A stretch of DNA of 64,000 nucleotides from an uncultured Oscillospiraceae bacterium. Its GTDB lineage: Bacteria; Bacillota; Clostridia; Oscillospirales; Oscillospiraceae. A model generated the notes under the pieces. It made no database searches and was not told where the DNA came from. It saw only the letters and a list, made by a program, of their open reading frames with translations. The position numbers and the translations under genes were made by a program. Each line of letters begins with the position of its first letter. Positions within the stretch are counted from its first letter, which is position 1. The stretch lies in NCBI GenBank assembly GCA_910589155.1, contig CAJURY010000006.1:1-64000 (forward strand). The letters run 5' to 3'. Of the stretch, positions 16,054-25,832 are shown one piece after another.

Positions 16054-16761
16054 TTACAGTGGCTTTTGTTTGATTTTTCCGTACCGACGGGGAAATTCTC
16101 TGGGCGTAGGCCGCGTCTTGCGAATCATAATAACGCTGTGACTTGCGCCGCCGATGGAAAATTCCTGTATTTTTTCCAGTTTTCCTCCCAGCTTTTCTAT
16201 TGCGGCTTCGGCTTCGGCTGCTTCCTCCTGGGCCGCCGCTCCTTTCATGGAAAAGAAATATCCGCCCACCTTTACATAGGGCAAACACAGCTCGCAAAGG
16301 ATATTCAGCCGGGCGACAGCTCTGGACAAAGCGAAATCATAGCGTTCCCGGCGGTTTAGGACTTCTTCTTCCGCTCTGGCGGTGACGCACTCCGCGTCTA
16401 CACCCAAAGCCGGTAAGGTTTCCGCCAGCCAATTCATGCGCTTGCCCAAGGAGTCCAGCAGCGTCAGCTTCAGCGCCGGGCAGGCGATTTTCAGTGGCAC
16501 CCCGGGAAATCCGCCGCCGCAGCCAACGTCAATGACGGTCTTTCCCTGGAAATCCGCAAGGGTCAAAAGAGTCAGGCAGTCGGCAAAGTGCAAAACGGCT
16601 ACCTGCGCCGGATCAGTAATGGAGGTCAGATTCATGACCTTATTTTTTTCCAGCAGCATATCTCCGAAAGCGCAGAGCTTTTCCTGCCGGTCTTGGGGCA
16701 TCGCAATGCCCAGCGGGGGCAACGCGGCAGCGAGCGCCGCTTGCATCACTGTATTTTCCAT
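16054..16761 (-). CDS. rsmG: 16S rRNA (guanine527-N7)-methyltransferase RsmG (GidB)
   Basis: This 235-aa methyltransferase modifies G527 of 16S rRNA using S-adenosylmethionine. It has the SAM motif VIDVGCGGGFPGVPLKI, the NKVMNLTSITDP entry and the SRAVARLNILCELCLPY segment of RsmG. The ATG at 16761 overlaps the TGA of the upstream DUF3810 gene (TGATG), so the pair is translationally coupled. Loss of RsmG gives low-level streptomycin resistance in several bacteria. It is away from its usual mnmE-mnmG neighbours. Confidence 0.95.
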   Translation of the reverse strand: MENTVMQAALAAALPPLGIAMPQDRQEKLCAFGDMLLEKNKVMNLTSITDPAQVAVLHFADCLTLLTLADFQGKTVIDVGCGGGFPGVPLKIACPALKLTLLDSLGKRMNWLAETLPALGVDAECVTARAEEEVLNRRERYDFALSRAVARLNILCELCLPYVKVGGYFFSMKGAAAQEEAAEAEAAIEKLGGKLEKIQEFSIGGASHSVIMIRKTRPTPREFPRRYGKIKQKPL

Positions 16762-17879
16762 CAATATTCTACCTGATAGGGGTCGAACTGGGGAACCTCC
16801 GGCTCATCTGTGGCCATAATTTCATGGAGATACCAGTTCACCAGCAATGTGGATACTTCATCATAGGTTTGAATGCCCTTTTCCTGCTCCACAGCCTTTT
16901 GGTATTGGTCGTAGGACTGGTGGGCCTTGTCTTTCACAGGACCGTCGCTTTTGGCGACGTTTTCATTGTTATCATCCAGATCCCGGCGCATTTTCGGATT
17001 GACCCCTTCGGCCACCTCGCGAGCGGCGGCGGGGTCGGCTTTATAAAGGGCGTTGTAGCAGTAAATATACGCCGACAGATAGGCGGAATACTGAAATTCT
17101 TTTGAATCGTTGGATACGCAGGCCAGATAAGCGGCGAAATTGGCTTCGTCCTCTTTTGCAATGGAAATCCGGTGCGCCATTTCATGGCACATGGTAAACG
17201 GCAGGATTCCTACGAAGGTGTCTGGATTTACCGCCGCTTCCCCTGTCAGCGCCACGGTCACGCCGGAAAAGCCCATTTTCGTGTAAAAATCGGACAGTCC
17301 CAGCTTCTTCACCGGGGTGCGATCCCCAGCGAAAGCGGAGCACCGGAAGGTCATGGTATCAAAGCCGTCCCCAGCCTGCTCCGCCAGGGTTTCAAATTCT
17401 GCAAAATCCAGCCCGCCGTCCTCATCCCGGCGCATTTGCAAAGCCAAAGTATTGGCGTTGTCCCGGTAGTATATGGCGGCGTTTTTCAGCTCCCGGTTGG
17501 AAAAGTCCGTGACCTCCAGACGCAGGCTCTCGGCCAGGGTGTTCTCATTATAATAATTGAGTCCCCACATACCCATAAATAAAAATAACACCACGGATGC
17601 GGCGGCCGTCCAAGCGCCCAGCCAGCGCAGAAGGTTCCAACGCAGCAAAATTGCCAGCGCCAAGGTGAAAAGAATCAGGACAAAGGCAGCCAGCAGCAGC
17701 ATTTGCCACAGGCAAAAATCAAATTTCCCGGTTATTGGCGCAAGAGTATCCTGCACCGTCCGAGCCAGGGCGGGATAAGCGAGAAATAAAAGGTCGTTGT
17801 AATATTTGGCGGCCCAGGTCAAAAGCCAGGTTAGTCCGGCAAAAACGGCGGCGACCAGAAAGCCCCGCAGATTACGCAT
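16761..17879 (-). CDS. DUF3810 membrane-anchored metalloprotease-like protein
   Basis: This 372-aa protein has three hydrophobic segments in the first 110 residues (about 7-25, 55-80 and 86-105) and then a large domain bearing the zinc-peptidase motif HEMAH in TMCHEMAHRISIAKEDEANFAAYLAC. The trailing EDEANFAA supplies the likely third ligand. This matches DUF3810, a family of predicted gluzincin-like proteases of unknown substrate. The ATG follows AAAGGAG and it is coupled to rsmG downstream. Catalytic activity is inferred from the motif only. Confidence 0.82.
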   Translation of the reverse strand: MRNLRGFLVAAVFAGLTWLLTWAAKYYNDLLFLAYPALARTVQDTLAPITGKFDFCLWQMLLLAAFVLILFTLALAILLRWNLLRWLGAWTAAASVVLFLFMGMWGLNYYNENTLAESLRLEVTDFSNRELKNAAIYYRDNANTLALQMRRDEDGGLDFAEFETLAEQAGDGFDTMTFRCSAFAGDRTPVKKLGLSDFYTKMGFSGVTVALTGEAAVNPDTFVGILPFTMCHEMAHRISIAKEDEANFAAYLACVSNDSKEFQYSAYLSAYIYCYNALYKADPAAAREVAEGVNPKMRRDLDDNNENVAKSDGPVKDKAHQSYDQYQKAVEQEKGIQTYDEVSTLLVNWYLHEIMATDEPEVPQFDPYQVEY

Positions 17880-18354
17880 AAAATTCGCTCCTTTCAGCAG
17901 GCAATTTCAAAAACGGCAAAAAGCCACAATGTTCTATTTTTTATTATAGCATATGTTTTTAGAAAAGTCTCCTACTATTTTATGAATTTTTCCCAAGGCT
18001 ATCACGACGGAAAATCAGAAAATAAAAAATCAATTAAAAAGCAGGCGAAATGTCCGATTCGACATATACCCAGACTGTACCCCTTTTTTTCCTTCAGTTC
18101 CGCGAATTTGCCCTTGACGACGGCTTTGCTTCTACGGCGCGCCGATAAAATTGCGCTGTAAATTTGACAAGGATGGATCTTGCGCCTTACATCATGCAGC
18201 CGCTGCCTTTTGACGCCCCGGTGCGGCGCCGATTGGGGGGCGGCGCCGCGCTTTTTATGCAAGTATACAAATCATAATTGCATTAGGTTTACAGAAACCC
18301 CCTGCTTTGTGAAAAGTGCTCTAAAAGTTTTCCATAAACCCATGAAGTTTGTAC
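17880..18354. other. Long gap before the first subtilase; no gene seen
   Basis: This stretch holds AT-rich sequence upstream of the divergent DUF3810 gene and a GC-rich hairpin near 18218-18252 (GCGGCGCC/GGCGCCGC followed by GCTTTTTA), which could stop plus-strand transcription. A minus frame at 18002-18262 has no ribosome site or family resemblance and is not called. Confidence 0.4.
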
Positions 18355-18383
18355 TTGAATCTTTGCGAAAACTGTTGTAGAAT
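18355..18383 (+). promoter_or_regulatory. Candidate promoter of the SLH-anchored subtilase
   Basis: -35 TTGAAT (18355-18360), 17-base spacer, -10 TAGAAT (18378-18383). It would give a leader of about 250 bases. A second option is the TATAAT at 18480-18485, with a weaker -35. Confidence 0.45.
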
Positions 18384-18513
18384 AGGGCTAAATCTTCATA
18401 CTGCTAGAGTGACATGGTGGAATTTGGTGGGATGAAGTTGACAAAAATATACATTTTTAGTACAAAAGCGTATATTTTGTATAATGCGCTGCCTTTTGCG
18501 CGCATATCAAAAA

Positions 18514-18584
18514 AGCGGCTGTGAAAATGCTCAAAGAATATCTGTATCTGTGAAAATACAGGCGGACAGCCGCTATTCTCTTTG
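18514..18584 (+). promoter_or_regulatory. Structured 5' leader of the SLH-anchored subtilase
   Basis: AGCGGCTGT near 18514 pairs with ACAGCCGCT near 18567. CAAAGAATA near 18532 can instead pair with TATTCTCTTTG near 18574-18584. The arms interlock, so the two stems exclude each other or form a pseudoknot. An inner CTGTAT/ATACAG hairpin also exists. No known riboswitch class fits. Confidence 0.3.
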
Positions 18585-18641
18585 TCAATATTCAGCTTGG
18601 AGGCTGATATTGGAAATATATTTGGAAAAGGAGAAACAAAA

Positions 18642-21600
18642 ATGAATCAGAAGCACCTGAATCGTTTGCTTTCCGTGATGCTCGTGGTAGCGTTGCTGTG
18701 CGGTCTGGCAGTTCCCGCTGCCGCTGCCGGTAATCAGAACCGCGTCAACTTCACCAAAGTAGACAACAGCGCGGTTTCTGCACAGCTTTCCAATCAGGAA
18801 GAGCTGAAGGAAACCGAGGAAAAATCGCTCTATGCAGACACTGACACCGTTCGTGTCTCCATCGTGCTGGAGGACGCTTCCACCATCGCTGCGGGCTACG
18901 CAACCGCCGGCATCGCCGATAATAAGGCTGCTATGGCGTACCGTGCGGATCTGCAGGCGAACCAGAAGAGCGTAGAAAAGGCCATTGCCAAGGCCACCGG
19001 CGAGGAGCTGGATGTGGTCTGGAACATGACTCTGGCTGCGAATATGATCTCCGCCAACGTAAAGTTCGGCAAGATCGCTGAGATCGAAAAGGTTCCCGGC
19101 GTTGCGGAAGTCATCGTGGAAACTCGTTATGAGCCTGCTGTCTACTCCGTTGGCGGCGATAAGCCCAACATGACGGTTTCTTCCCAGATGACCGGCGCAA
19201 ACACTGCCTGGCAGTCCGGCTACACCGGCGCAGGTACCCGTATCGCCATCATCGATACCGGCTTGGACACCGATCATCAGTCTTTCAACAACGATGCGTT
19301 CAAGTACGCGCTGGCTGAAGACGCTAAGGCCGCCGGTATGACCTATGACGAGTATGTTGCCAAGAAGGATCTGCTGGACGCTGCGGAAATCGCTTCTGTT
19401 CTGGAAAAGCTGAACGCTTATTCTATGAACAACACCATCACCGCCGAGGATCTGTACAGAAATGAAAAGGTCGCCTACGGCTTCAGCTATATTGACCGCG
19501 ACCTGGATGTGACCCACCTGAACGACACCCAGGGAGAGCACGGCTCCCACGTTGCCGGTATTTCTACCGCCAACCGTTTCCTGAAGAAGGGCGAGGAGTT
19601 TGTGAGCGCGGCCAGCGAAGTTGGCGTTGTGGGTAACGCGCCCGATGCGCAGATTCTTGTGATGAAGGTATTCGGCAACAGAGGCGGCGCTTATGACTCC
19701 GACTACATGGTCGCCATTGAGGACGCCATCTTGCTGGGCGCCGACTCCGTGAACCTGTCTCTGGGTTCCGGTAACCCCGGTTACACCTATAGCACTGAAT
19801 ACCAGGAAATCCTGGACGCGCTGACTGAGACCGACACCGTAGTGACGATTTCCGCCGGCAACAGCGGCGCATGGGCGGATAACGCCATGCATGAAGCCCC
19901 CGGCTATGTATACGCGGAGGATGTGGCTTGGCACACCGGCGGCTCTCCCGGTACATATACCAACTCTCTGGGCGTTGCCTCCGTGGATAACGACGGCGCG
20001 TTCGGCTCCTACATCAAGGCTGGCGAAACCAGCATCGTTTACAACGAAACCACCGGTTACAAGAACAGCCCCTTGGCCGGTCTGGATACCTCCGCTGACC
20101 TCACCGGTACGGAGTACGATTTCGTGCTGACCGATGGCGTTGGCGCGCCTGCTGATTACGCGGACATCGACCTCACCGGTAAAATCGTTTTGTGCTCCCG
20201 TGGTGAAATCAGCTTCTATGAAAAGGGCGATAACGCTGCCAATCTGGGCGCTGCCGCTACCATCATTTACAACAATCAGCCCGGTACCATCAGCATGGAT
20301 CTGTCTGATTACAAGAACACTGCTCCCTGCGTTTCCATCACTCAGGTGGAAGGCGCTGCTGTGAAGGCAACCGCTACCGAGCAGAGCACTGAAGCCGGTC
20401 TCAAATACTACACCGGCAAGCTGACCGTTGTGGGCGGCAAGACCACCTTGTACAAGGGTTCCAAGGTGCTCACCATGAGCGATTTCAGCTCCTGGGGCGT
20501 ACCTGGCGATCTGTCCATGAAGCCTGAAATCACCGCCCCCGGCGGCATGATCTACTCCCTGAACGGTACCCACAAGACCAACAGCGGTATGGTGGGCGGC
20601 ACCGACCAGTATGAGAGCATGTCCGGTACTTCTATGGCTGCGCCTCAGGTTGCGGGTATCGCTGCACTGGTGAAGCAGTACATTGAAGAAAACAATCTGT
20701 CTCAGGAAAATCTCACGGACCGCGCGCTGGCACAGTCTTTGATGATGTCCACCGCAAAGCCCATTTTTGAGGATCAGGACGGCAAAGCCGGTTATGTTTC
20801 CGTCCTCCGCCAAGGCTCCGGTCTGGCAGACGCCAGCGCCGCGACTTCCGCCAAGTCCTTCATTCTGGTAGACGGCCAGAACGACGGCAAGGTAAAGGCT
20901 GAGTTTGGCGACGACGCGAAGCGTGAAGGCATCTACAACTTCGGCTTTACCCTCACCAACCTCACCGATGAGGCTACGGATTACAATCTGTACGCCGACC
21001 TGTTCACCCAGGGTCTGTTCCAGCACAACGCCAATACCTGGGACGACACCATGACCCTGTATCAGGATACCTGGACCAGCTATCTGGATGCGAATGTAAT
21101 TTTCAATGTGAACGGTGAGGATGTGGATTCTTCCCGCGACCTGACCAAGTTCGACTTCAACGGCGACGGCAAGACCGACAAGGCTGATGCGCAGCTTCTG
21201 ATGGATAATATTGTTGCCGGCGTAGCACTGAAGGCAAACGAGGAAAATACCGACGTAAACTTTGACGGCTATACCGATACCTACGACGTGCATTATCTGT
21301 TGGCGATGCTCTCCGCCAAGAACGCGATTATCAATCTGCCTGCCAACGGCACTGTGGTTGTGGATGTGACGATTGTTCTCACCGAAGAGCAGAAGGCCAT
21401 GCTGAACGAGTACTACAAGGCCGGCGCTTTTGTGGAAGGCTTTGTATATGCTTCTCCCGTTGCCACCGCTGAGGGCGATCTGGGTACCACCCATTCCATC
21501 CCCGTGCTGGGCTACTATGGCAACTGGACTGACGCTTCCATGTTTGACGTGGGCACCTATGCCACCTACGCCACCGGCGAAGAGTCCAAGACTCCCTACC

Positions 21601-24600
21601 TGGGCAACATGAAGGCTAACGCTGTGGGTATTGTCCGTGGCGACGATCCCGAATCCACCTACTACTTTGCCGGCAATCCCCTGGTTGCTGATGAAACCTA
21701 TATGCCTGAGCGCAACGCGATGAATGCCCAGCGCGGCGACAAGATCGCAGTCTGGAACTACAGTGTTATCCGCAATGCCATGGCTTCCAGAGTCGCTGTG
21801 GACAATCTGACCACTGGTGAAACCCTGAAGGAAGAATTTGGCAAGCAGGCTCCCTCCGCTTACTACCACTCCAATCAGCAGGTGTGGAAGGACACCAACC
21901 GTTCTACTCAGGTTCCCAATGTGAACCTCAGCGGCCTGGAGGAAGGCACAAAGCTGCAATACTCCCTGGCGCTGCTGCCCGAACTGTACCAAAAGACCAG
22001 ATTGGTTGAAGTTCCCTCTGAGGATAAGGATAAGGATCCCACCTATGTGGAAGAAACCTATCTGGATTGGGACGCTCTGGGCGAGGGCGCTGTGTGGAAC
22101 GTGCCTGTTACCATTGATAACACCGCTCCCACACTGGACGCAGTGTCCTACGATATGCTGAGCAACACCCTGAAGGTTACCGCTACCGACAACCAGTACA
22201 TCGCTGCTGTTGCCTTGTATAACGCTGGCGGCACCCAGGTTCTCAGCTATCAGGGTTCCGATGCGAACCAGAAGCCCGGCGACACCCTGGACTTTGAACT
22301 TTCCCTGAGCGGCGTAAACGGTCAGAAGTTCCTGCTTCAGGTTGCCGACTATGCCATGAACGTTGATACTTACGAAGTAAATATCAATCTGGGCGAGCCT
22401 GCCCCCATGCCCAGTATGCTGGCTTTCGACACTGTCAATAATGCCTGGGTTGGTTTTGAGCGCGACAGCGATGAAAACACCATGCAGCAGATTGCCGCTT
22501 CCAAGAAGACCTTCTTTGCTGCTACCGATGCTGACGGTATTGTATTCGCTTCCACCAACGAAGGCGAACTGTATGTGATGGAAGAAAACGATATTTCCAG
22601 CATGACCTATGTGACCAACATGGGCGTTGTCCTTTCCGACATGGCCTACGACAAGAGCACTGAGACTGTTTACGGCGTTGCGGACGGCGCGCTGGTGACA
22701 GTGGATAAGCTCACCGGTGAAATCGCCGTTGTTGGCGAGATTGGTATCGATACCAATACCCTGGCCTGCGATGCTGAGGGCAACTTCTACAGTGCGCAGT
22801 ACTCCACCGGCTATATCTACAAGTACACCGTGGAAACCTTGGAAACCCCCGAACAGATTACAAGCACCAGAGTGAACAACGCCTATGTGCAGGCTATGGA
22901 AATTGACCCCAACAATGGTCTGCTGTACTGGAGCAGCTTCTATGCTATGAGTTTCCTGGGCATGACATTTATGTATGCCTATCTGTATGAAATCAACGTG
23001 GAAACTGGCAACATGACCAGACTGGGCGATTTCAACACTGAACTGACCTGCCTGATTATCCCCGTGAGAAAAGTGGCCGGCGACTGGAACAAGCCCACCA
23101 CTACCGTTTCCGGCGTGGAAATTTCCGCTTCCAGCATCGGCCTGATCCGCGGCAGCAGCGCAAGCCTCACTGCTTCCGTTCTGCCCTGGACCGCCACCGA
23201 CCGCACCGTTACCTGGACTTCCTCCGACGAATCCATTGCGACTGTTGATGCCAACGGCAACGTGAAGGCTGTGGAAGTGGGTACCGCTGTGATTACCGCG
23301 ACCTCCAACCTGGATCCCACCAAGTCCGCCTCCTGCACCGTGAACGTTGATGTAATCAGCGCTACCGTAAAGGGCGCCTTGCTGGATGAGGAGAGCGTTC
23401 CCAAGCTCTTCACCTGGGATATGGAAAACGATTCCAAGTGGACTGCCGGCGAGAAAATCGAGCCGATGATTGAGTCCGCTACCTATGATCCTATGAACAA
23501 CACCCTGTACGTCATGGATTCTGTTGAGGACAACTGGGGTATGTACAAGATTGACGCGACCACCGGCAAAACCCTGGAAACTGCCGGCAACAGCGCAAAG
23601 GCTCCTATGTGGGATATGGCTTACGCCTCCTACTTCTCCACCAAGGAAGCTCCTGTAATCGGCGCGATCTACGGTCAGTTCTTCCTGCCCAACAAGAACC
23701 CCATGGAACTGGATACCGCCGCATTTGACCTGTCCACCAACTTCCAGAAGTACACCGGCGCAAGCTATGCCGTTGCCATTGCCGACGGCGGCTACGAGCA
23801 GGTTTACGACAATGAGGATCAGGTAAATCTGGATACCGAAGCCTACTACATCCTGGACGACGCGGGCTATATCTGGGTGTACAATGTATTCCCCGTGGGC
23901 GATAGCTTCAGCGCCTGGCTGGGTCACATCCCCACCGACCTGAATGTGAAATTCACTCCCAATGGCGAGGATATGCTCTGCTCCATGGTCTTTGGCGACG
24001 ACGGCAACCTGTATCTGTCCCGCTTCACTGGCAGCACCAGCGAGCTGTACCGCCTGACCTACAACGCTGAAGCTGAGATGTTCAACGCCATGGCAATCGG
24101 CGATGTGGGCGCTGACGTTTGGCCCGCCGCTTTGTACGAGGTCACCAGCAACGAATCTGCTGCCGACAAGATCCCCGCGGGCGCCATGAAGGCGGACGCT
24201 GTCAATGTGACCACCGAGGAAATGCTGGCATCCACCGAGAAGCTGACCATGAACCGTGCGCTTTCCGCCAAGGAACTGAAGAACGCCGTCACTGGCGCTG
24301 AGGCCGAAGCGATCCTTGGTTCCACCAACGCTGTGAAGGACTACGCTTCCGCGAAGCGCGATGTGGAAAAGGTTGCGCCCATGGCGATTGGTTCCGCTTC
24401 CTCCGCGAAGGACAATGCCCTTGTGGAAATTATTTCCAAGACCCCTGTTACCAATGGTTTGGTGACTGTGGAATATGACCCTGCCGCTTTGACTTTGGTT
24501 GGCTATGACTCCAAGATGGATATCAAGACCTTTGCTGGCGAAGACGGCTTTGTTGCAATTGGCTACGCAAGCAAGGACGCTGTTGCCGCCGGTCGTGCTC

Positions 24601-25289
24601 TGGCTGAGTTGGAGTTCACCTTTGCAGAGAATGTAAAGGCGTCTGAGATTGTGATCACTGTTTACGAAGAGAACATGACCTACCCCAATTCTGTAAGAAC
24701 GCTGGAACTGGTGAAGGAATGCGGTGGCGTTGACTGTCCCTCCGCAAAGTTCACCGATGTTGCCGCGGACGCTTGGTATCACGCTGCCATTGATTATGTC
24801 GTAAGCCACGGCCTGATGGTTGGCGCGACGGAAACTGTCTTTAACACCGAAGGCAAGCTTACCCGTGGTCAGTTGATGTCTATTCTGTACCGTCTGGCAG
24901 GCGCGCCCGAAGTAGAGGCCGAAGTTGCTTTCACGGATGTAGACGCGGATATGTACTACGCTCCCGCAATTGCATGGGCCTTTGAAAACGGCATCGCTTA
25001 CGGTGTGAATGCAACGAACTTTGCGCCTGACGCACCTGTTACCCGCGAGCAGACCGCCGCTTTCCTGGCGCGCTACGCGCAGTTTGCAGGCGTATATGAA
25101 GCGCCTTCCGCAGGTGCTTTGAAGGGCTTTGCCGATGTGCAGAATATTACCGGTTATGCTGTGGAATACATGGCATGGGCTGTGGAAAATGAAATTGTTC
25201 ACGGTTCCAACGGCAAGCTGCTTCCCACTGACACCACTCGCCGTTGCGAGGCTGCTGTCATGATGGCGAATTTCTGCATTAACTTCTAA
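18642..25289 (+). CDS. Giant SLH-anchored cell-surface subtilase with dockerin- and cohesin-like modules
   Basis: This 2215-aa secreted serine protease starts at the ATG at 18642 after AAAGGAGA. Order: signal peptide (1-29); propeptide (about 40-170); S8 domain with Asp205 (IIDTGLDTDH), His300 (GEHGSHVAG) and Ser664 (SGTSMAAP), split by a PA-like insert; a C5a-peptidase/Fn3-like region; two dockerin-type calcium loops (DFNGDGKTDKAD and DVNFDGYTDTYD, about 836-890); a propeller-like region; a bacterial Ig-like Big_2 domain (about 1488-1570); a cohesin-like module (about 1920-2020); and three SLH domains (about 2030-2215) that bind cell wall polymer. It resembles lactocepin/C5a peptidase and probably degrades extracellular proteins. 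Codon choice is like that of ribosomal protein genes. A paralogue without SLH lies at 31004. Confidence 0.93.
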   Translation: MNQKHLNRLLSVMLVVALLCGLAVPAAAAGNQNRVNFTKVDNSAVSAQLSNQEELKETEEKSLYADTDTVRVSIVLEDASTIAAGYATAGIADNKAAMAYRADLQANQKSVEKAIAKATGEELDVVWNMTLAANMISANVKFGKIAEIEKVPGVAEVIVETRYEPAVYSVGGDKPNMTVSSQMTGANTAWQSGYTGAGTRIAIIDTGLDTDHQSFNNDAFKYALAEDAKAAGMTYDEYVAKKDLLDAAEIASVLEKLNAYSMNNTITAEDLYRNEKVAYGFSYIDRDLDVTHLNDTQGEHGSHVAGISTANRFLKKGEEFVSAASEVGVVGNAPDAQILVMKVFGNRGGAYDSDYMVAIEDAILLGADSVNLSLGSGNPGYTYSTEYQEILDALTETDTVVTISAGNSGAWADNAMHEAPGYVYAEDVAWHTGGSPGTYTNSLGVASVDNDGAFGSYIKAGETSIVYNETTGYKNSPLAGLDTSADLTGTEYDFVLTDGVGAPADYADIDLTGKIVLCSRGEISFYEKGDNAANLGAAATIIYNNQPGTISMDLSDYKNTAPCVSITQVEGAAVKATATEQSTEAGLKYYTGKLTVVGGKTTLYKGSKVLTMSDFSSWGVPGDLSMKPEITAPGGMIYSLNGTHKTNSGMVGGTDQYESMSGTSMAAPQVAGIAALVKQYIEENNLSQENLTDRALAQSLMMSTAKPIFEDQDGKAGYVSVLRQGSGLADASAATSAKSFILVDGQNDGKVKAEFGDDAKREGIYNFGFTLTNLTDEATDYNLYADLFTQGLFQHNANTWDDTMTLYQDTWTSYLDANVIFNVNGEDVDSSRDLTKFDFNGDGKTDKADAQLLMDNIVAGVALKANEENTDVNFDGYTDTYDVHYLLAMLSAKNAIINLPANGTVVVDVTIVLTEEQKAMLNEYYKAGAFVEGFVYASPVATAEGDLGTTHSIPVLGYYGNWTDASMFDVGTYATYATGEESKTPYLGNMKANAVGIVRGDDPESTYYFAGNPLVADETYMPERNAMNAQRGDKIAVWNYSVIRNAMASRVAVDNLTTGETLKEEFGKQAPSAYYHSNQQVWKDTNRSTQVPNVNLSGLEEGTKLQYSLALLPELYQKTRLVEVPSEDKDKDPTYVEETYLDWDALGEGAVWNVPVTIDNTAPTLDAVSYDMLSNTLKVTATDNQYIAAVALYNAGGTQVLSYQGSDANQKPGDTLDFELSLSGVNGQKFLLQVADYAMNVDTYEVNINLGEPAPMPSMLAFDTVNNAWVGFERDSDENTMQQIAASKKTFFAATDADGIVFASTNEGELYVMEENDISSMTYVTNMGVVLSDMAYDKSTETVYGVADGALVTVDKLTGEIAVVGEIGIDTNTLACDAEGNFYSAQYSTGYIYKYTVETLETPEQITSTRVNNAYVQAMEIDPNNGLLYWSSFYAMSFLGMTFMYAYLYEINVETGNMTRLGDFNTELTCLIIPVRKVAGDWNKPTTTVSGVEISASSIGLIRGSSASLTASVLPWTATDRTVTWTSSDESIATVDANGNVKAVEVGTAVITATSNLDPTKSASCTVNVDVISATVKGALLDEESVPKLFTWDMENDSKWTAGEKIEPMIESATYDPMNNTLYVMDSVEDNWGMYKIDATTGKTLETAGNSAKAPMWDMAYASYFSTKEAPVIGAIYGQFFLPNKNPMELDTAAFDLSTNFQKYTGASYAVAIADGGYEQVYDNEDQVNLDTEAYYILDDAGYIWVYNVFPVGDSFSAWLGHIPTDLNVKFTPNGEDMLCSMVFGDDGNLYLSRFTGSTSELYRLTYNAEAEMFNAMAIGDVGADVWPAALYEVTSNESAADKIPAGAMKADAVNVTTEEMLASTEKLTMNRALSAKELKNAVTGAEAEAILGSTNAVKDYASAKRDVEKVAPMAIGSASSAKDNALVEIISKTPVTNGLVTVEYDPAALTLVGYDSKMDIKTFAGEDGFVAIGYASKDAVAAGRALAELEFTFAENVKASEIVITVYEENMTYPNSVRTLELVKECGGVDCPSAKFTDVAADAWYHAAIDYVVSHGLMVGATETVFNTEGKLTRGQLMSILYRLAGAPEVEAEVAFTDVDADMYYAPAIAWAFENGIAYGVNATNFAPDAPVTREQTAAFLARYAQFAGVYEAPSAGALKGFADVQNITGYAVEYMAWAVENEIVHGSNGKLLPTDTTRRCEAAVMMANFCINF

Positions 25290-25321
25290 GGAAAGCTTTG
25301 CTTTCTGTATAACCCCAGTAA

Positions 25322-25351
25322 AAAGGGCAGCCGGGAAACCGGCTGCCCTTT
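25322..25351 (+). terminator. Terminator of the SLH-anchored subtilase gene
   Basis: Perfect 13-bp stem AAAGGGCAGCCGG with its complement, GAAA tetraloop, ending in TTT. It lies 33 bases after the stop codon. Confidence 0.8.
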
Positions 25352-25510
25352 AGTATGTTAAATTTTCCCTGCGCTTGCAAGGCGACGAAACCGCGAGATC
25401 ATCTGATGGAATGCCATTTTGAACCGCCGGCTTGCCGGCGGCACAAAATAGCTTCAGCCGGACGTCTTGCAGACAAAAAAAGCGCCTTGTTTTAGGCGCA
25501 GCAATCATGA

Positions 25511-25533
25511 AACCTCCGGCCAAGCCGGAGGTT
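25511..25533. terminator. Hairpin downstream of the small zinc-ribbon ORF
   Basis: AACCTCCGGC pairs with GCCGGAGGTT around CAA. It follows the 3' end of the minus-strand zinc-ribbon ORF; the T tract is weak. Confidence 0.4.
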
Positions 25534-25566
25534 TTAACGATCTTACATATAGCGGCGATGTTAACT

Positions 25567-25785
25567 TTAGCGCTTTGTTGCATGAAGCTGCAAGGCTGAT
25601 TTGTGAGAAAGGTGCGTATTCCTGTCGTATTTACCGCAAAGCCGCCGCCAGAAGGTTTGCACAGGGCACAGCGCCGAATCTTTCCCACAGTCCTGGGCGC
25701 TTGCCCAGCAAATGGGGCAGACCATACGCCCTTCCGGGATCTGCCGCCCACATGCGACGCAGCGCTCTTCAGAAAAAATGTACAA
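25567..25785 (-). CDS. Small zinc-ribbon protein, possibly a remnant
   Basis: This 72-aa frame begins with a TTG and opens with C-x2-C, ten residues, C-x2-C (CVACGRQIPEGRMVCPIC), the pattern of tiny zinc-ribbon proteins common in clostridial accessory regions. The remaining 45 residues are basic and featureless, so they may be out-of-frame read-through of a shorter gene. AAGGAG lies 14 bases before the TTG, farther than usual. It follows the XRE regulator at 25833 by 47 bases on the same strand. Function is unknown. Confidence 0.42.
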   Translation of the reverse strand: MYIFSEERCVACGRQIPEGRMVCPICWASAQDCGKDSALCPVQTFWRRLCGKYDRNTHLSHKSALQLHATKR

Positions 25786-25832
25786 TTTGAAAGGTCACAC
25801 TCCTTTTCCGAAAGAGGCGGCCTCCTGCGAAA

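Noticed and set aside
18218..18260. Small RNA gene ended by the GC-rich hairpin
   Set aside because: A hairpin with T run exists but no promoter at a suitable distance upstream on the plus strand was convincing.
18585..25202. 2205-codon minus-strand frame opposite the first subtilase
   Set aside because: No ribosome site or promoter, no domain, and composition (G/V/H/N-rich) expected from reading biased codons backward; the sense protein has a full domain series.
25350..25751. 133-codon minus frame
   Set aside because: Overlaps the zinc-ribbon ORF in another frame and crosses two terminator hairpins.
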